Origin: Arion vulgaris
Lineage: Eukaryota; Mollusca; Gastropoda; Stylommatophora; Arionidae
Direction: 5' to 3'
DNA: 64,000 bases
NCBI GenBank assembly: GCA_020796225.1
Contig: CM036756.1
Location: forward strand, 54,032,616 to 54,096,615
Part shown: positions 32,035 through 43,375 of the stretch, piece by piece
Numbering within the stretch: position 1 is the first letter of the stretch
How the letters are laid out: each line of letters begins with the position of its first letter
Program-made: the position numbers and the translations under genes
The notes under the pieces: generated by a model
The model's input: the letters and a program-made list of their open reading frames with translations, nothing else
Told to the model about the DNA's origin: nothing
Databases searched by the model: none

Positions 32035-34996
32035 GATAAATATAAACATTTAGTGTGATTGCTATAAACATTTAGTGTGATTGCTTAAACATTTAGTGTG
32101 GATTGCTATCGAAATTCATTTAGTGTGATTGCTATAAACATTTAGTGTGATGTGGTTGCTATAAACATTTAGTGTGATTCTATAAACATTTAGTGTGGTT
32201 GCTATAAACATTTAGTGTGATTGCTATAAACATTTAGTAGTGTTGCTATAAACATTTAGTGTATTGCTATAAACATTTAGTGTGGTTGCTATAACATTAG
32301 TGTCTAAAACATTTAGTGTGATTGCTATAAACATTTAGTGTGATTGCTATAAACATTTAGTGTGTTCTATAAACATTTAGTGTGATTGCTATAAACATTT
32401 AGTGTGGTTGCTATAAACATTTAGTGTGATTGCTATAAACATTTAGTGTGTTGCTAAAACATTTAGTGTGGTTGCTATAAACATTTAGTGTGATTACTAT
32501 AAACATTTAGTATGATTGCTATAAACATTTAGTGTGATTGCTATAAACATTTAGTGTGGTTGCTATAAACATTTAGTGTGATTGCTATAAACATTTAGTG
32601 TGGTTGCTATAAACATTTAGTGTGGTTGCTATAAACATTTAGTGTGATTGCTATAAACATTTAGTGTGATTGCTATAAACATTTAGTATGATTGCTATAA
32701 ACATTTAGTATGATTGCTATAAACATTTAGTGTGATTGCTATAAACATTTATGTGTTGCTATAAACATTTAGTGTGTTGCTATAACATTTAGTGTGATTG
32801 CTATAAACATTTAGTGTGATTACTATAAACATTTAGTATGATTGCTATAAACATTTAGTGTGATTGCTATAAACATTTAGTGTGGTTGCTATAAACATTT
32901 AGTGTGGTTGCTATAAACATTTAGTGTGATTGCTATAAACATTTAGTGTGATTGCTATAAACATTTAGTGTGATTGCTATAAACATTTAGTGTGATTGCT
33001 ATAAACATTTAGTGTGATTGCTATAAACATTTAGTGTGGATTGCTATAAACATTTAGTGTGTTGCATAAACATTAGTGTGGTTGCTATAAACATTTAGTG
33101 TGGTTGCTATAAACATTTAGTGTGGTTGCTATAAACATTTAGTGTGGTTGCTATAAACATTTAGTGTGGTTGCTATAAACATTTAGTGTGGTTGCTATAA
33201 ACATTTAGTGTGGTTGCTATAAACATTTAGTGTGGTTGCTATAAACATTTAGTGTGTCTATAAACATTTAGTGTGATTGCTATAAACATTTAGTGTGATT
33301 GCTATAAACATTTAGTGTGATTGCTATAAACATTTAGTGTGATTGCTATAAACATTTAGTGTGATTGCTATAAACATTTAGTGTGGTTGCTATAAACATT
33401 TAGTGTGATTGCTATAAACATTTAGTGTGATTGCTATAAACATTTAGTGTGATTGCTATAAACATTTAGTGTGTTATACATTTAGGCTATAAACATTTAG
33501 TGTGGTTGCTATAAACATTTAGTGTGTTCTATAAACATTTAGTGTGGTTGCTATAAACATTTAGTGTGGTTGCTATAAACATTTAGTGTGGTTGCTATAA
33601 ACATTTAGTGTGGTTGCTATAAACATTTAGTGTGGTTGCTATAAACATTTAGTGTGGTTGCTATAAACATTTAGTGTGGTTGCTATAAACATTTAGTGTG
33701 GTTGCTATAAACATTTAGTGTGGTTGCTATAAACATTTAGTGTGGTTGCTATAAACATTTAGTGTGGTTGCTATAAACATTTAGTGTGATTCTATAAACA
33801 TTTAGTGTGGTTGCTATAAACATTTAGTGTGATTGCTATAAACATTTAGTGTGGTTGCTATAAACATTTAGTGTTTGCTATAAACATTTAGTTGTTGCTA
33901 TAAACATTTAGTGTGGTTGCTATAAACATTTAGTGTGGTTGCTATAAACATTTAGTGTGGTTGCTATAAACATTTAGTGTGATTGCTATAAACATTTAGT
34001 GTGGTTGCTATAAACATTTAGTGTGGTTGCTATAAACATTTAGTGTGGTTGCTATAAACATTTAGTGTGGTTGCTATAAACATTTAGTGTGGTTGCTATA
34101 AACATTTAGTGTGGTTGCCTATAAACATTTAGTGTGGTTGCTATAAACATTTAGTGTGGTTGCTATAAACATTTAGTGTGTTGCTATAAACATTTAGTGG
34201 GTTGCTATAAACATTTAGTTTTGCAAACATTTAGTGTGGTTGCTATAAACATTTAGTGTGGTTGCTATAAACATTTAGTGTGGTTGCTATAAACATTTAG
34301 TGTGGTTGCTATAAACATTTAGTGTGGTTGCTATAAACATTTAGTGTGGTTGCTATAAACATTTAGTGTGTTCTATAAACATTTAGTGTGATTGCTATAA
34401 ACATTTGAAATTGTGTGATTGCTATAAACATTTAGTGTGGTTGCTATAAACATTTAGTGTGGTTGCTATAAACATTTAGTGTGGTTGCTATAAACATTTA
34501 GTGTGGTTGCCTATAAACATTTAGTGTGGTTGCTATAAACATTTAGTGTGGTTGCTATAAACATTTAGTGTGATTGCTATAAACATTTAGTGTGATTGCT
34601 ATAAACATTTAGTGTGGTTGCTATAAACATTTAGTGCGGTTGCTATAAACATTTAGTGTGATTGCTATAAACATTTAGTGTGATTGCTATAAACATTTAG
34701 TGTGGTTGCTATAAACATTTAGTGTGGTTGCTATAAACATTTAGTGTGATTGCTATAAACATTTAGTGTGGTTGCTATAAACATTTAGTGTGGTTGCTAT
34801 AAACATTTAGTGTGTTGCTATAAACATTTGCTTGTGATTGCTATAAACATTTAGTGTGATTGCTATAAACATTTAGTGTGATTGCTATAAACATTTAGTG
34901 TGATTACTATAAACATTTAGTGTGATTACTATAAACATTTAGTGTGATTACTATAAACATTTAGTGTGATTACTATAAACATTTAGTGTGGTTGCC
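32035..34996. repeat. 22-bp minisatellite, about 133 copies
   Basis: Unit tataaacatttagtgtggttgc, with a G/A alternative (tgtggttgc or tgtgattgc) occurring in runs. Many scattered copies have lost 1-4 bases. The array begins right at the 5' head of one SINE F (32015) and ends just before the 3' tail of another (35015). Confidence 0.98.
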
Positions 34997-35014
34997 TATA
35001 GTTGTGGTGTCCTG

Positions 35015-35875
35015 TTTGAGTGATTTATTGATTGATAAGACCATCATCAATGCACTTCGGTGAGTAACCATGTGTGCTTCCATCTCTTTCTTACACTTCG
35101 GTGAGTAACCATGTGTGCTTCCATCTATTTCTTACACTTCGGTGAGTAATCATGTGTGCTTCCATCTCTTTCTTACACTTCGGTGAGTAACCATGAGTGC
35201 TTCCATCTATTTCTTACACTTCGGTGAGTAATCATGTGTGCTTCCATCTCTTTCTTACACTTCGGTGAGTAACCATGTGTGCTTCCATCTATTTCTTACA
35301 CTTCGGTGAGTAACCATGTGTGCTTCCATCTCTTTCTTACACTTCGGTGAGTAACCATGTGTGCTTCCATCTCTTTCTTACACTTCGGTGAGTAATCATG
35401 TGTGCTTCCATCTATTTCTTACACTTCGGTGAGTAACCATGTGTGCTTCCATCTCTTTCTTACACTTCGGTGAGTAACCATGTGTGCTCCGATCTATTTC
35501 TTACATTGCACTTCGGTGAGTAACCATGTGTGCTCCGATCTCTTTCTAACAAAGGACGATTTCAGCGGAGAAAACTCCGTAGCTCCAGTAAAGGTTCTCA
35601 ATATTATTTATAAGATGGTGAAAATATTTGGTAGGAAATTTATTTTAAAATTGTTTTAATGAATTTTTGCCCGGACAGCGGCTTTCCAGCCTGTTCGTCT
35701 CGATTTTGAACTGCCAGGGTTTCTGTCACGTTATCGTTCGTCTCCCATAAGACTATTAACTCAATCTAACGTACACTCACATCAGAGATCTCTGGTAAAC
35801 TATCCCAATGTCTCTACAAGTACCTTTGGAACTAGAGGCGAGCACGTTAACTCTACGCTACAGAGACACTCTGTG
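35015..35875 (-). mobile_element. SINE family F copy with internal 41-bp expansion
   Basis: Minus strand: head tctctgtagcgtagagttaa (A box), degraded B region, body matching 31690-31960 (ctccgtagctcc, cagcggctttccagcctg, ctcgattttgaactgcc). Then the 3' segment ending in caatcaataaatc is repeated 11-12 times (35051-35540). Confidence 0.8.
35051..35540. repeat. 41-bp array, 11-12 copies, from the SINE F 3' end
   Basis: Unit cacttcggtgagtaaccatg plus tgtgcttccatctctttctta. One such unit, with its right-hand continuation, is present once at 31630-31665 and once (opposite strand) at 47180-47215. Variants t/c in agtaatc/agtaacc and ctattt/ctcttt recur in different copies. Confidence 0.95.
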
Positions 35876-36003
35876 GTGTCATGTACGGACAGGTAACTAT
35901 TGTCATGTACTGACAGGTAACTATTGTCATGTATTGACAGGTAACCATTGCCATGTACGGACAGGTAACCATTGTCATGTACGGACAGGTAACCATGTAC
36001 TAA
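35876..36003. repeat. 24-bp tandem repeat, 5 copies
   Basis: Unit tgtcatgtacggacaggtaa plus ccat. Because 24 is divisible by three, both strands show short open frames with an eight-residue period. Confidence 0.9.
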
Positions 36004-36116
36004 CATTAACAGTTAATGACCGTGACGCTTTGTCGAGGCCTGTGGAGCAACTTTCCTGTTGACTGACAACGTAATTAATTACCGTCACACCTTGTGGACA
36101 CTCTGCGGAACCATAT

Positions 36117-36143
36117 CCAATCAATCAATCAATCAATCAATCA
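36117..36143. repeat. (AATC)n microsatellite
   Basis: Six units of aatc just upstream of the SINE R copy. AATC runs also follow SINE copies near 47230 and 48935. Confidence 0.85.
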
Positions 36144-36148
36144 TATAC

Positions 36149-36455
36149 CAGGAATCCCGACAACGAAGTTGATAATACGATGCTCTAGTGATCACGTACA
36201 GTGGAAATTCCCGTTGTTCGAGGGTAGGTTGGACAAGAATTCTCGGTGTGCTCACAGTTGGACTATAGGAAGCACTGATTTTTTACTTAGGGATTCAAAT
36301 TACAAGCACTTCGGAAGTCAGAGAAATGTTCACCAGAAAAGAGATGGACACTAGTGATAAGGAAAGCAAGCCCCACGCAAAAATTAGATGCGCCAATATT
36401 AGGCGACGCGATTACGCATGAATTCATAATGGGCCAAGTTTTGCTTGTCCACTTA
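36149..36455 (+). mobile_element. SINE family R copy
   Basis: Head cccgacaacgaagttgataa, B-box-like gttgttcgagggt, centre tttacttagggattcaaatt and cttcggaagtcagagaaatg, end gcaaaaattagatgcgccaa, tattaggcgacgcgattacg and catgaattca. The same order is seen on the minus strand at 6605 and 27410. Confidence 0.75.
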
Positions 36456-36497
36456 ATGATGTTGTCCTCTCAATTATGTCTATGTATTTCCCTTGTT

Positions 36498-36889
36498 CTT
36501 CTGCCTTCTCTTCACTATGGTTTCTTCTGCCTTCTCTTCCACTATGGTTTTCTTCTGCCTTCTCTTACACTATGGTTTTCTTCTGCCTTCTCTTACATTA
36601 TGGTTTTCTTCTGCCTTCTCTTACACTATAGTTTTCTTCTGCCTTCTCTTCCACTATAGTTTTCTTCTGCCTTCTCTTACATTATGGTTTTCTTCTGCCT
36701 TCTCTTACATTATGGTTTTCTTCTGCCTTCTCTTACACTATAGTTTTCTTCTGCCTTCTCTTACATTATGGTTTTCTTCTGCCTTCTCTTACACTATAGT
36801 TTTCTTCTGCCTTCTCTTACATTATGGTTTTCTTCTGCCTTCTCTTCCACTATGGTTTTCTTCTGCCTTCTCTTACACTATGGTTTTCA
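36498..36889. repeat. 28-bp minisatellite, 14 copies
   Basis: Unit ttttcttctgccttctctta plus cactatgg, with c/t and g/a variants. The plus frames rotate through a serine/leucine/phenylalanine-rich peptide and are not genes. Confidence 0.95.
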
Positions 36890-37945
36890 ACAGGGCTACG
36901 TATCATTTAAAGTGATAGAAATATCTCATTTATATAATCTCTATCTTTATCAGTATTTTTCTTGACACTTCTAGTTGTTAGAGTACATGTTTATTAGTTT
37001 TCTTGACACTTCTAGTTGTTAGAGTACATGTTTATTAGTTGTCTTGACACTTCTAGTTGTCAACAGGCTATGTATCATTTAAAGTGATAGAAATATCTCA
37101 TTTATATAATCTCTATCTTTATCAGTATTTTTCTTGACACTTCTAGTTGTTAGAGTACATGTTTATTAGTTTCTTGACACTTCTAGTTGTTAGAGTACAT
37201 GTTTATTAGTTGTCTTGACACTTCTAGTTGTTAGAGTACATGTTTATTAGTTTCTTGACACTTCTAGTTGTTAGAGTACATGTTTATTAGTTGTCTTGAC
37301 ACTTCTAGTTGTTAGAGTACATGTTTATTAGTTTTCTTGACACTTCTAGTTGTTAGAGTACATGTTTATTAGTTGTCTTGACACTTCTAGTTGTTAGAGT
37401 ACCTGTTTATTAGTTGTCTTTACACTTCTAGTTGTTAGAGTACATGTTTATTAGTTGTCTTGACACTTCTATTTGTTAGAGTACATGTTTATTAGTTTTG
37501 TTGACACTTCTATTTGTTAGAGTACATGTTTATTAGTTGTCTTGACACTTCTATTTGTTGGAGTACATGTTTATTAGTTGTCTTGACACTTCTAGTTGTT
37601 AAAGTACATGTTTATTAGTTTTGTTGACACTCCTAGTTGTTAGAGTACATGTTTATTAGTTGTCTTGACACTCCTAGTTGTTGGAGTACATGTTTATTAG
37701 TTTTGTTGACACTCCTAGTTGTGGGAGTACATGTTTATTAGTTTTGTTGACACTTCTAGTTGTTAGAGTACATGTTTATTAGTTTTGTTGACACTTCTAT
37801 TTGTTAGAGTACATGTTTATTAGTTTTGTTGACACTTCTATTTGTTAGAGTACATGTTTATTAGTTTTGTTGACACTTCTATTTGTTAGAGTACATGTTT
37901 ATTAGTTTTGTTGACACTTCTAGTTGTTGGAATACATGTTTATTA
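36890..37945. repeat. 41-bp minisatellite, about 23 copies, with the flank copied into it
   Basis: Unit tgacacttctagttgttaga plus gtacatgtttattagttgtct. The left flank (36890-36958, acgtatcatttaaagtgata and following) occurs a second time at 37064-37131 between array units. Single-base variants (tattt for tagtt, ttgttg for tcttg) are clustered toward the right end. Confidence 0.95.
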
Positions 37946-38077
37946 GTTTTCTTTTCTTTCCATGACACTCGCTCTATTTCTCTGTATATCCATTTTTGCA
38001 AGTTTCAATTCTTCTCTCCATCTGCTTGTTCATTGACCATGCTTACACACCATGTAACAGTGATGACTATATGTTTT

Positions 38078-38300
38078 TAAACGGGGTTTCAAGCCGTAGA
38101 ATTAACTTCATTGCATCGAGTTTTACGCAATATGACTCGGTCCCTCTCCGCAGAAATGGTACACCACCTGCCGAGGGTATGGCACAAAGCACGAATTCCA
38201 TAGCTCCGGCAACAATCCTAGAATCTCTGGAAAAAATGCTCTCGTGAACTTAATGGCCCGATCCGATTCAGGCCCACAACCGTCGACTCGCAAGGCAAGG
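38078..38300 (-). mobile_element. SINE family E copy
   Basis: Reverse complement of the family E body: gattctaggattgttgccgg, agctatggaattcgtgcttt, cggcaggtggtgtaccattt, gagggaccgagtcatattgc and gatgcaatgaagttaattct. The head is partly kept (cggttgtgggcctgaatcgg). Confidence 0.78.
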
Positions 38301-38428
38301 GCACAGTTTAGCAAGTCTTATCGTTTGTACATTTTTGTTGTTACTTTATCACAGGCTGACACAAGGGCACAGTTTAGCAAGTCTTATCGTTTGTGCATTT
38401 TTGTTGTTACTTAATCACAGGCTGACAC
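38297..38428. repeat. 66-bp direct duplication
   Basis: Two copies of aagggcacagtttagcaagt and following, overlapping the edge of the SINE E copy. One g/a and one t/a difference. Confidence 0.9.
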
Positions 38429-38952
38429 AATAGCAAGTGTGCCCTACGCCTTGTGGAGTCCATTAGGGCATCTTTACCAATTAATCCTCATCAAATGCCT
38501 TAACGATTGATGCACGGGATCCCGTATTCCCATAGTACTGACTAATGAAACTGCACAGGCCATCAAGTTAACTCTTAACATACGTACACCATGACTATAT
38601 TTTTATCTGCTACATTTCATAATTTAACATATGTATGGCGAGTATTTCAACAGAATCTATTACGTTTCTTATGTCCATCACTAGATGTCATCGAAATGGA
38701 CTTAGTAAAAATGTTGTTTCTATTTAATGAATTGGTTCATGAAGAAACTTACAGGAAAATTGATACTGTCTGAATGGTTTGTCAGGTGGCTTGTGGTATT
38801 GTAAGAGTTAAACTGAATAGGATGTTTTGCACAAAGATAATACCATCATTAAATATGTGATAAAAATGAATCACATCTAGTTATATACTGAAATATTTCA
38901 CACAGAAAATAAACTTGATAATATAATGGGAAGTTTAAAAATCATGCAGTGT
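38429..38952. other. No recognised feature
   Basis: A 60-codon plus frame at 38591-38773 has a normal amino acid mix but no motif I can name. Too short to call. Confidence 0.35.
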
Positions 38953-39535
38953 TGAATACTAGCATTGTCACTTGGGTTGTTGTTAATCCTATGTTGAATA
39001 TTAGCATTGCCACTTGGTTGTTGTTAATCCTATGTTGAATATTAGCATTGTCACTTGGGTTGTTGTTAATCCTATGTTAAATACAGCATTGTCCTGGTTG
39101 TTGTTAATCTATGTTGAATATTAGCATTGCCATTGGTTGTGTATAATCCTATGTTGAATATTAGCATTGTCACTTGGGTTGTTGTTAATCCTATGTTGAA
39201 TATTAGCATTGCCACTTGGGTTGTTGTTAATCCTATGTTGAATATTAGCATTGTCACTTGGGTTGTTGTTAATCCTATGTTGAATACTAGCATTGTCACT
39301 TGGGTTGTTGTTAATCCTATGTTGAATACTAGCATTGTCCCTTGGGTTGTTGTTAATCCTATGTTGAATATTAGCATTGCCACTTGGGTTGTTGTTAATC
39401 CTATGTTGAATATTAGCATTGTCACTTGGGTTGTTGTTAATCCTATGTTGAATATTAGCATTGCCACTTGGGTTGTTGTTAATCCTATGTTGAATACTAG
39501 CATTGCCACTTGGGTTGTTGTTAATCCTATGTTGA
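38953..39535. repeat. 42-bp minisatellite, 14 copies
   Basis: Unit ttgttgttaatcctatgttg plus aatattagcattgccacttggg. As 42 is divisible by three, three long frames (145-155 codons, 14-residue period) are open across it on both strands. They are repeat artefacts. Confidence 0.95.
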
Positions 39536-39623
39536 TAATCCGAAAAGAAGGCCTGATTTGTGCGCATGTCAGCAGTATTCATTTCGTGAAATAGACACCG
39601 CTGTCGATATTATTTAATCGTGA

Positions 39624-39953
39624 TCACACATAAAACTCCTTATCTCTTCGAATCTTCATTGGGAGAGTGTTTTTGTCCAAAGGCAGCAGGTTTTCTAATG
39701 TATCAGTAGAGCCGAAGAGAGTCTTTGACTCCTCTGTAATCGTACGTCTGTTGTTGGCTTGTCGTATGAGCGGGTTGACCACTTTAGTTCTGCATTGAAG
39801 TAAGATATACACTATGCAGATCACGATAATGACGCCACCGACGAAGAAAATCACATACATTTTAATTTGTAACAACATGTGCTTATTGTGGTTAATAAAG
39901 CGGTGGTACACTTCAGCCTCGCCCATAGGTCTGGGCGAATGTGGAACATACAT
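39624..39953 (-). CDS. Candidate small single-pass membrane protein (possibly terminal exon)
   Basis: From the first ATG (39953) this gives 109 residues with normal, non-repetitive composition, unlike every other frame here. Residues 1-31 are polar (MYVPHSPRPMG). Residues 32-53 form one strongly hydrophobic segment (YVIFFVGGVIIVICIVYILL) followed by QCR and K, a positive stop-transfer edge with a cysteine suited to lipid attachment. Residues 58-109 are polar and charged (NNRRTITEESKTLF, DKNTLPMKIRRDKEFYV). The frame is open 27 codons further upstream to a tga, and a cag acceptor-like site lies there after a pyrimidine stretch, so it may be the last exon of a longer gene. An attaaa lies 5 bases after the stop. 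No family was recognised. It is the best host-gene candidate of the window. Confidence 0.5.
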   Translation of the reverse strand: MYVPHSPRPMGEAEVYHRFINHNKHMLLQIKMYVIFFVGGVIIVICIVYILLQCRTKVVNPLIRQANNRRTITEESKTLFGSTDTLENLLPLDKNTLPMKIRRDKEFYV

Positions 39954-40439
39954 TGTAGCTGCTTGTTTGTTAATCTGCGTTCTGAAGCAACTACTTGTTG
40001 TTGACCACAAGATGTGAGCTGTATCTGATTTGGGTCAAGAAACGTAGTTACGTTGATTTCTCGCTTACAGCAGTGATATTTTGCGGCTTTACACTAAACA
40101 CATTTCAGTATGCGTTTGTTCGGGTACGCCTCCCTAACTCGTTACAGTAGCAACACAGATTACAGGACGCTGTAGTAGTTCATTACAAGAGTAACACATT
40201 TTTGTTTTTGTCCCTGTGTGTGTTTTTCCCGCAGTTTCACAAATATTTTACGTGATTTATTTCAACATTAAGGAAAAAATGCTGTATTTCTAGGCTGTTT
40301 TGTAGATTTCCAGATCGACACAAAATGCTTGTATTATTGTATTTTGAATATCAGCTGCAAGACCACGCTGTTTTATGTTAATTATGTAGTTACAGTTCAT
40401 GGCGTGACTTGTAACTACTTAATAAACTCTTGCACTTAC

Positions 40440-41090
40440 TCTTACTTGATATCTTATTTATCAACTTACTACAGTGAGTTATCAGCGTAGTAGAGTAAGT
40501 TATCAGCCTACTAGAGTATGTTATTAACGTATGAATGTTAATTATCAGTGCACTGGAGTGAGTTATCAGCGTTGTTGAGTAAGCTATAAGCCTATTGGAG
40601 TGGCGTATTAAAGTATGAAAGTTAGGTATCAATGAATGAAAGTTAGTCATCCGCGAACTAGGTTGAGTTTTCAGGCAAACAAAAGTATCAGCGTACTACT
40701 GTGAGTTATAAGCGATTCAAAGTTAGTTATAAACACAATTTTGAATTAGCATTGTTTAAATGTTAATCAGCAAATAAGAATTTTAGAAGGTAGTTATCAG
40801 CGAGTAAAAGTGAATTACCAGGGCTTAACAGTTAGCTATCAGCGAAAAAAAGTAAGTTATCAAAGTTTAAAATTTAGTTATCAGAAAATAAGACTCAGTT
40901 ATCAGTGTTTAACAGTTAATTATCCGTGACTAAAAGTAAAAAGTAAGTTATCAACGAATAAGTTTGAGTAACCAGCGCTTGGAAGTTAGTTATCATCGAA
41001 TAAGTTTGAGTAACCAGCGCTTGGAAGTTAGTTATCATGGAATAAGACTGCGCTATCAGCTTGTGAACGCCAGTTATCAGTTGGTATACA
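40440..41090. repeat. Old degenerate 21-bp repeat, about 28 units
   Basis: The pattern agttatcagcg followed by about ten variable bases ending in agagt or aaagtta recurs every 20-22 bases. Only two neighbouring 42-bp blocks (40960-41040) are still identical. The minus strand is open for 86 codons (40390-40650) with a seven-residue period (LITYS). All other arrays here are nearly uniform, so this one is much older or differently constrained. It lies 0.5-1.1 kb on the 5' side of the candidate gene. Confidence 0.8.
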
Positions 41091-41099
41091 ATCCTGATA

Positions 41100-41465
41100 G
41101 TGAAATAGTAAACTGTATTCAGTATTCAGTATTTCAAAGAGATGATTACAAGATTATTGACTAGAGTAAGTCGATGAACAGATGCATCAAGATGTTGTCA
41201 AATGATTATATCAGTAGTAGAGAACACTGAACGTGTGCTTTAGCTGCTTTTCTGTCGTAGTTTCAAGATGTTGCCTGTACTCGTCTGTCTATGCCAAGTA
41301 AAAACACTGTGGAGAAAAATAATATTGTAATAAGTAGTGCATTTGATTGAAAAGCTTGCAACAAACTTATATGTATATATACTTGAAAAGATGGATTGAA
41401 GATAAGCTAAGAAAAGACAAACATTATTAAGACATCTATGATAAATATGGGAGTTTGTAGTTTCA
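41100..41465. other. No recognised feature
   Basis: AT-rich, with an 81-codon minus frame (41240-41485) running into the SINE. No motif. Confidence 0.4.
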
Positions 41466-41690
41466 GTGCTAGTGAGCTTGATCACGACCCAAGTGTACCT
41501 GGTTCAAACTCCATGACGGGCGGTTTGGAAATAAATTTGTTCTGGTGGAATTGACAACTGGTAAAAAAGACCGCACCATCAGGAAAACAATGGCAAACTA
41601 CTGAACATATAACTGGCTAGAAAATCGACGACTCGTTTACTGTGGTTGAGGCGCTATCATGAAAGGATAGGACACGATTTTCTTGTATAT
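41466..41690 (+). mobile_element. SINE family A copy
   Basis: Starts agtgctagtgagcttgatca, B box acctggttcaaactcc, then ggcggtttggaaataaattt, caggaaaacaatggcaaact, actgaacatataactgg, gactcgtttactgtggttga and ends near acacgattttc. Full-length relatives lie at 8161 and 48660. Confidence 0.8.
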
Positions 41691-41737
41691 TTTCATGACA
41701 GATAATGCAGATATCACGTTGGAATCCCACAAAACAA

Positions 41738-42592
41738 GATAAAATAACAGAACAGTTTACATATTTGTATTAAAAAGATAAAATAACAGAACAGTTTACA
41801 TATTGTATTAAAAAGATAAAATAACAGAACAGTTTACATATTTGTATTTAAAAAAAAGATAAAAATAACAGAACAGTTTACATATTTGTATTTAAAAAGA
41901 TAAAATAACAGAACAGTTTACATATTTGTATTTAAAAAAAAGATAAAAATAACAGAACAGTTTACATATTTGTATTAAAAAGATAAAAATAACAGAACAG
42001 TTTAATATTTGTTTAAAAAGATAAAATAACAGAACAGTTTACATATTTGAATAAAAAGATAAAATAACAGAACAGTTTACATATTTGTATTAAAAAGATA
42101 AAAATAACAGAACAGTTTACATTTGTATAAAAAAGATAAAAATAACAGAACAGTTTACATATTTGAATAAAAAAAAGATAAAAATAACAGAACAGTTTAC
42201 ATATTTGTATAAAAAAGAAAAAATAACAGAACAGTTTACATATTTGAATAAAAAAAAGATAAAAATAACAGAACAGTTTACATATTTGAATAAAAAAAAG
42301 ATAAAAATAACAGAACAGTTTACATATTTGTATAAAAAAAAGATAAAAATAACAGAACAGTTTACATATTTGTATAAAAAAAAAAGATAAAAATAACAGA
42401 ACAGTTTACATATTTGTATAAAAAAAAGATAAAAATAACAGAACAGTTTACATATTTGTATTAAAAAAAAAAGATAAAAATAACAGAACAGTTTACATAT
42501 TTGTATAAAAAAAAAAGATAAAAATAACAGAACAGTTTACATATTTGTATAAAAAAAAGATAAAAATAACAGAACAGTTTACATATTTGGGT
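41738..42592. repeat. 36-43-bp A-rich minisatellite, about 22 copies
   Basis: Constant part agataaaaataacagaacag plus tttacatatttgtat, with an A-run of 2-10 bases that changes the unit length. The runs tend to get longer toward the right end. A 75-codon frame at 42163-42390 is an artefact. Confidence 0.95.
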
Positions 42593-42721
42593 AGCAATTT
42601 TGATTGTATGAAAATTAATTTAAAAAAGATAATTCTGCTACGAATTGTCAAAGCAACATAAGCTTTTAAAAGTTTAAATAAAATATGGATCTCTAAGTTA
42701 TAAAGTATTTAAATTAAATTA

Positions 42722-42855
42722 TCGCCCGAGTGGTTACCGGGGCCCAAAATTGTGGTGTAAAGCATAGAACCACGGTTACCTGCCACGCATGTCGTAAGAG
42801 GCCAACTAGGGAGGTTTGGCTGAAATCGGTTGCATGTGTCCTAAGGGTATGGAGA
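42722..42855 (+). mobile_element. SINE family M, 5' part
   Basis: Begins cccgagtggttaccggggcc, then caaaattgtggtgtaaagca, core catgtcgtaagagg, and ggtttggctgaaatcggttg. Matches the minus-strand copy at 9430-9684 and the one at 50470-50770. The 3' tail is missing. Confidence 0.8.
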
Positions 42856-42884
42856 AATTGCTTGCAGGTCTAATGTAACGTATA

Positions 42885-43133
42885 CCGGTTTTTAAAAAGT
42901 CTCATAACTCTAGGTATATTGGGGAATACGGTGTTAGGTTCGTATTTGTTTACCGTCGGCACGCGAATGGCGATGTAGTCTTTACTCCCAGTATTTTCCT
43001 GGTACCCAAATGAGACTGGATCGACCTGAGTGCCATTACGGTCGGAAAATATACCATACCCACTGTGAATTTGAACCCAGACCACACTCCTAAGTAACGA
43101 GTTCACTAGCAACTACGCTACTGCGGCTCTTAA
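42885..43133 (-). mobile_element. tRNA-derived SINE, family S
   Basis: Minus strand: head agagccgcagtagcgtagtt with A box tagcgtagttgc (43109-43120) and B box gggttcaaattc (43067-43078), 30 nt apart after the A box as in tRNA genes. Body to about 42885 (aacaccgtattccccaatat). No second copy was found in the window, though the head resembles that of family R. The 80-codon minus frame inside is not a gene. Confidence 0.75.
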
Positions 43134-43147
43134 CGTATAACGGTACT

Positions 43148-43375
43148 TAATCAATCCCGTGCAATACTTGCTGGCGTAGGCGCTCATGTCTCTCCGCAAC
43201 TATCTCTCCTTCGTGCAGGTAATCAGTTCTGACGTCGATATTTTGTCGAACCAAGATGTCAAACCATCCAACATCTTCTCGCTCTGTCTTCTACGATCTC
43301 TCCTTCCTGAATGTTACCTTCTGCCACCAAATGTTCTAAACCTCTATTATATGCCCACTATATTACGGTACTAGA
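43148..43375 (-). pseudogene. LINE ORF2 C-terminal fragment, family H
   Basis: Minus strand matches 28135-28335: aggaaggagagatcgtagaa, gagaagatgttggatggttt, tcgacgtcagaactgatt, ggagagacatgagcgcctac. It codes RRDR and the KMLDGL equivalent with frame changes, ending near the cacgg position of the HGT stop. Inactive and truncated. Confidence 0.85.

Noticed and set aside
36493..36915. 140-codon hydrophobic frame resembling a membrane protein
   Set aside because: It is the 28-bp pyrimidine-rich array read in rotation.
38953..39594. Three overlapping frames of 145-155 codons on both strands
   Set aside because: The 42-bp repeat is divisible by three and happens to lack stops in several frames. 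Peptides are pure 14-residue repeats with no flanking coding sequence.
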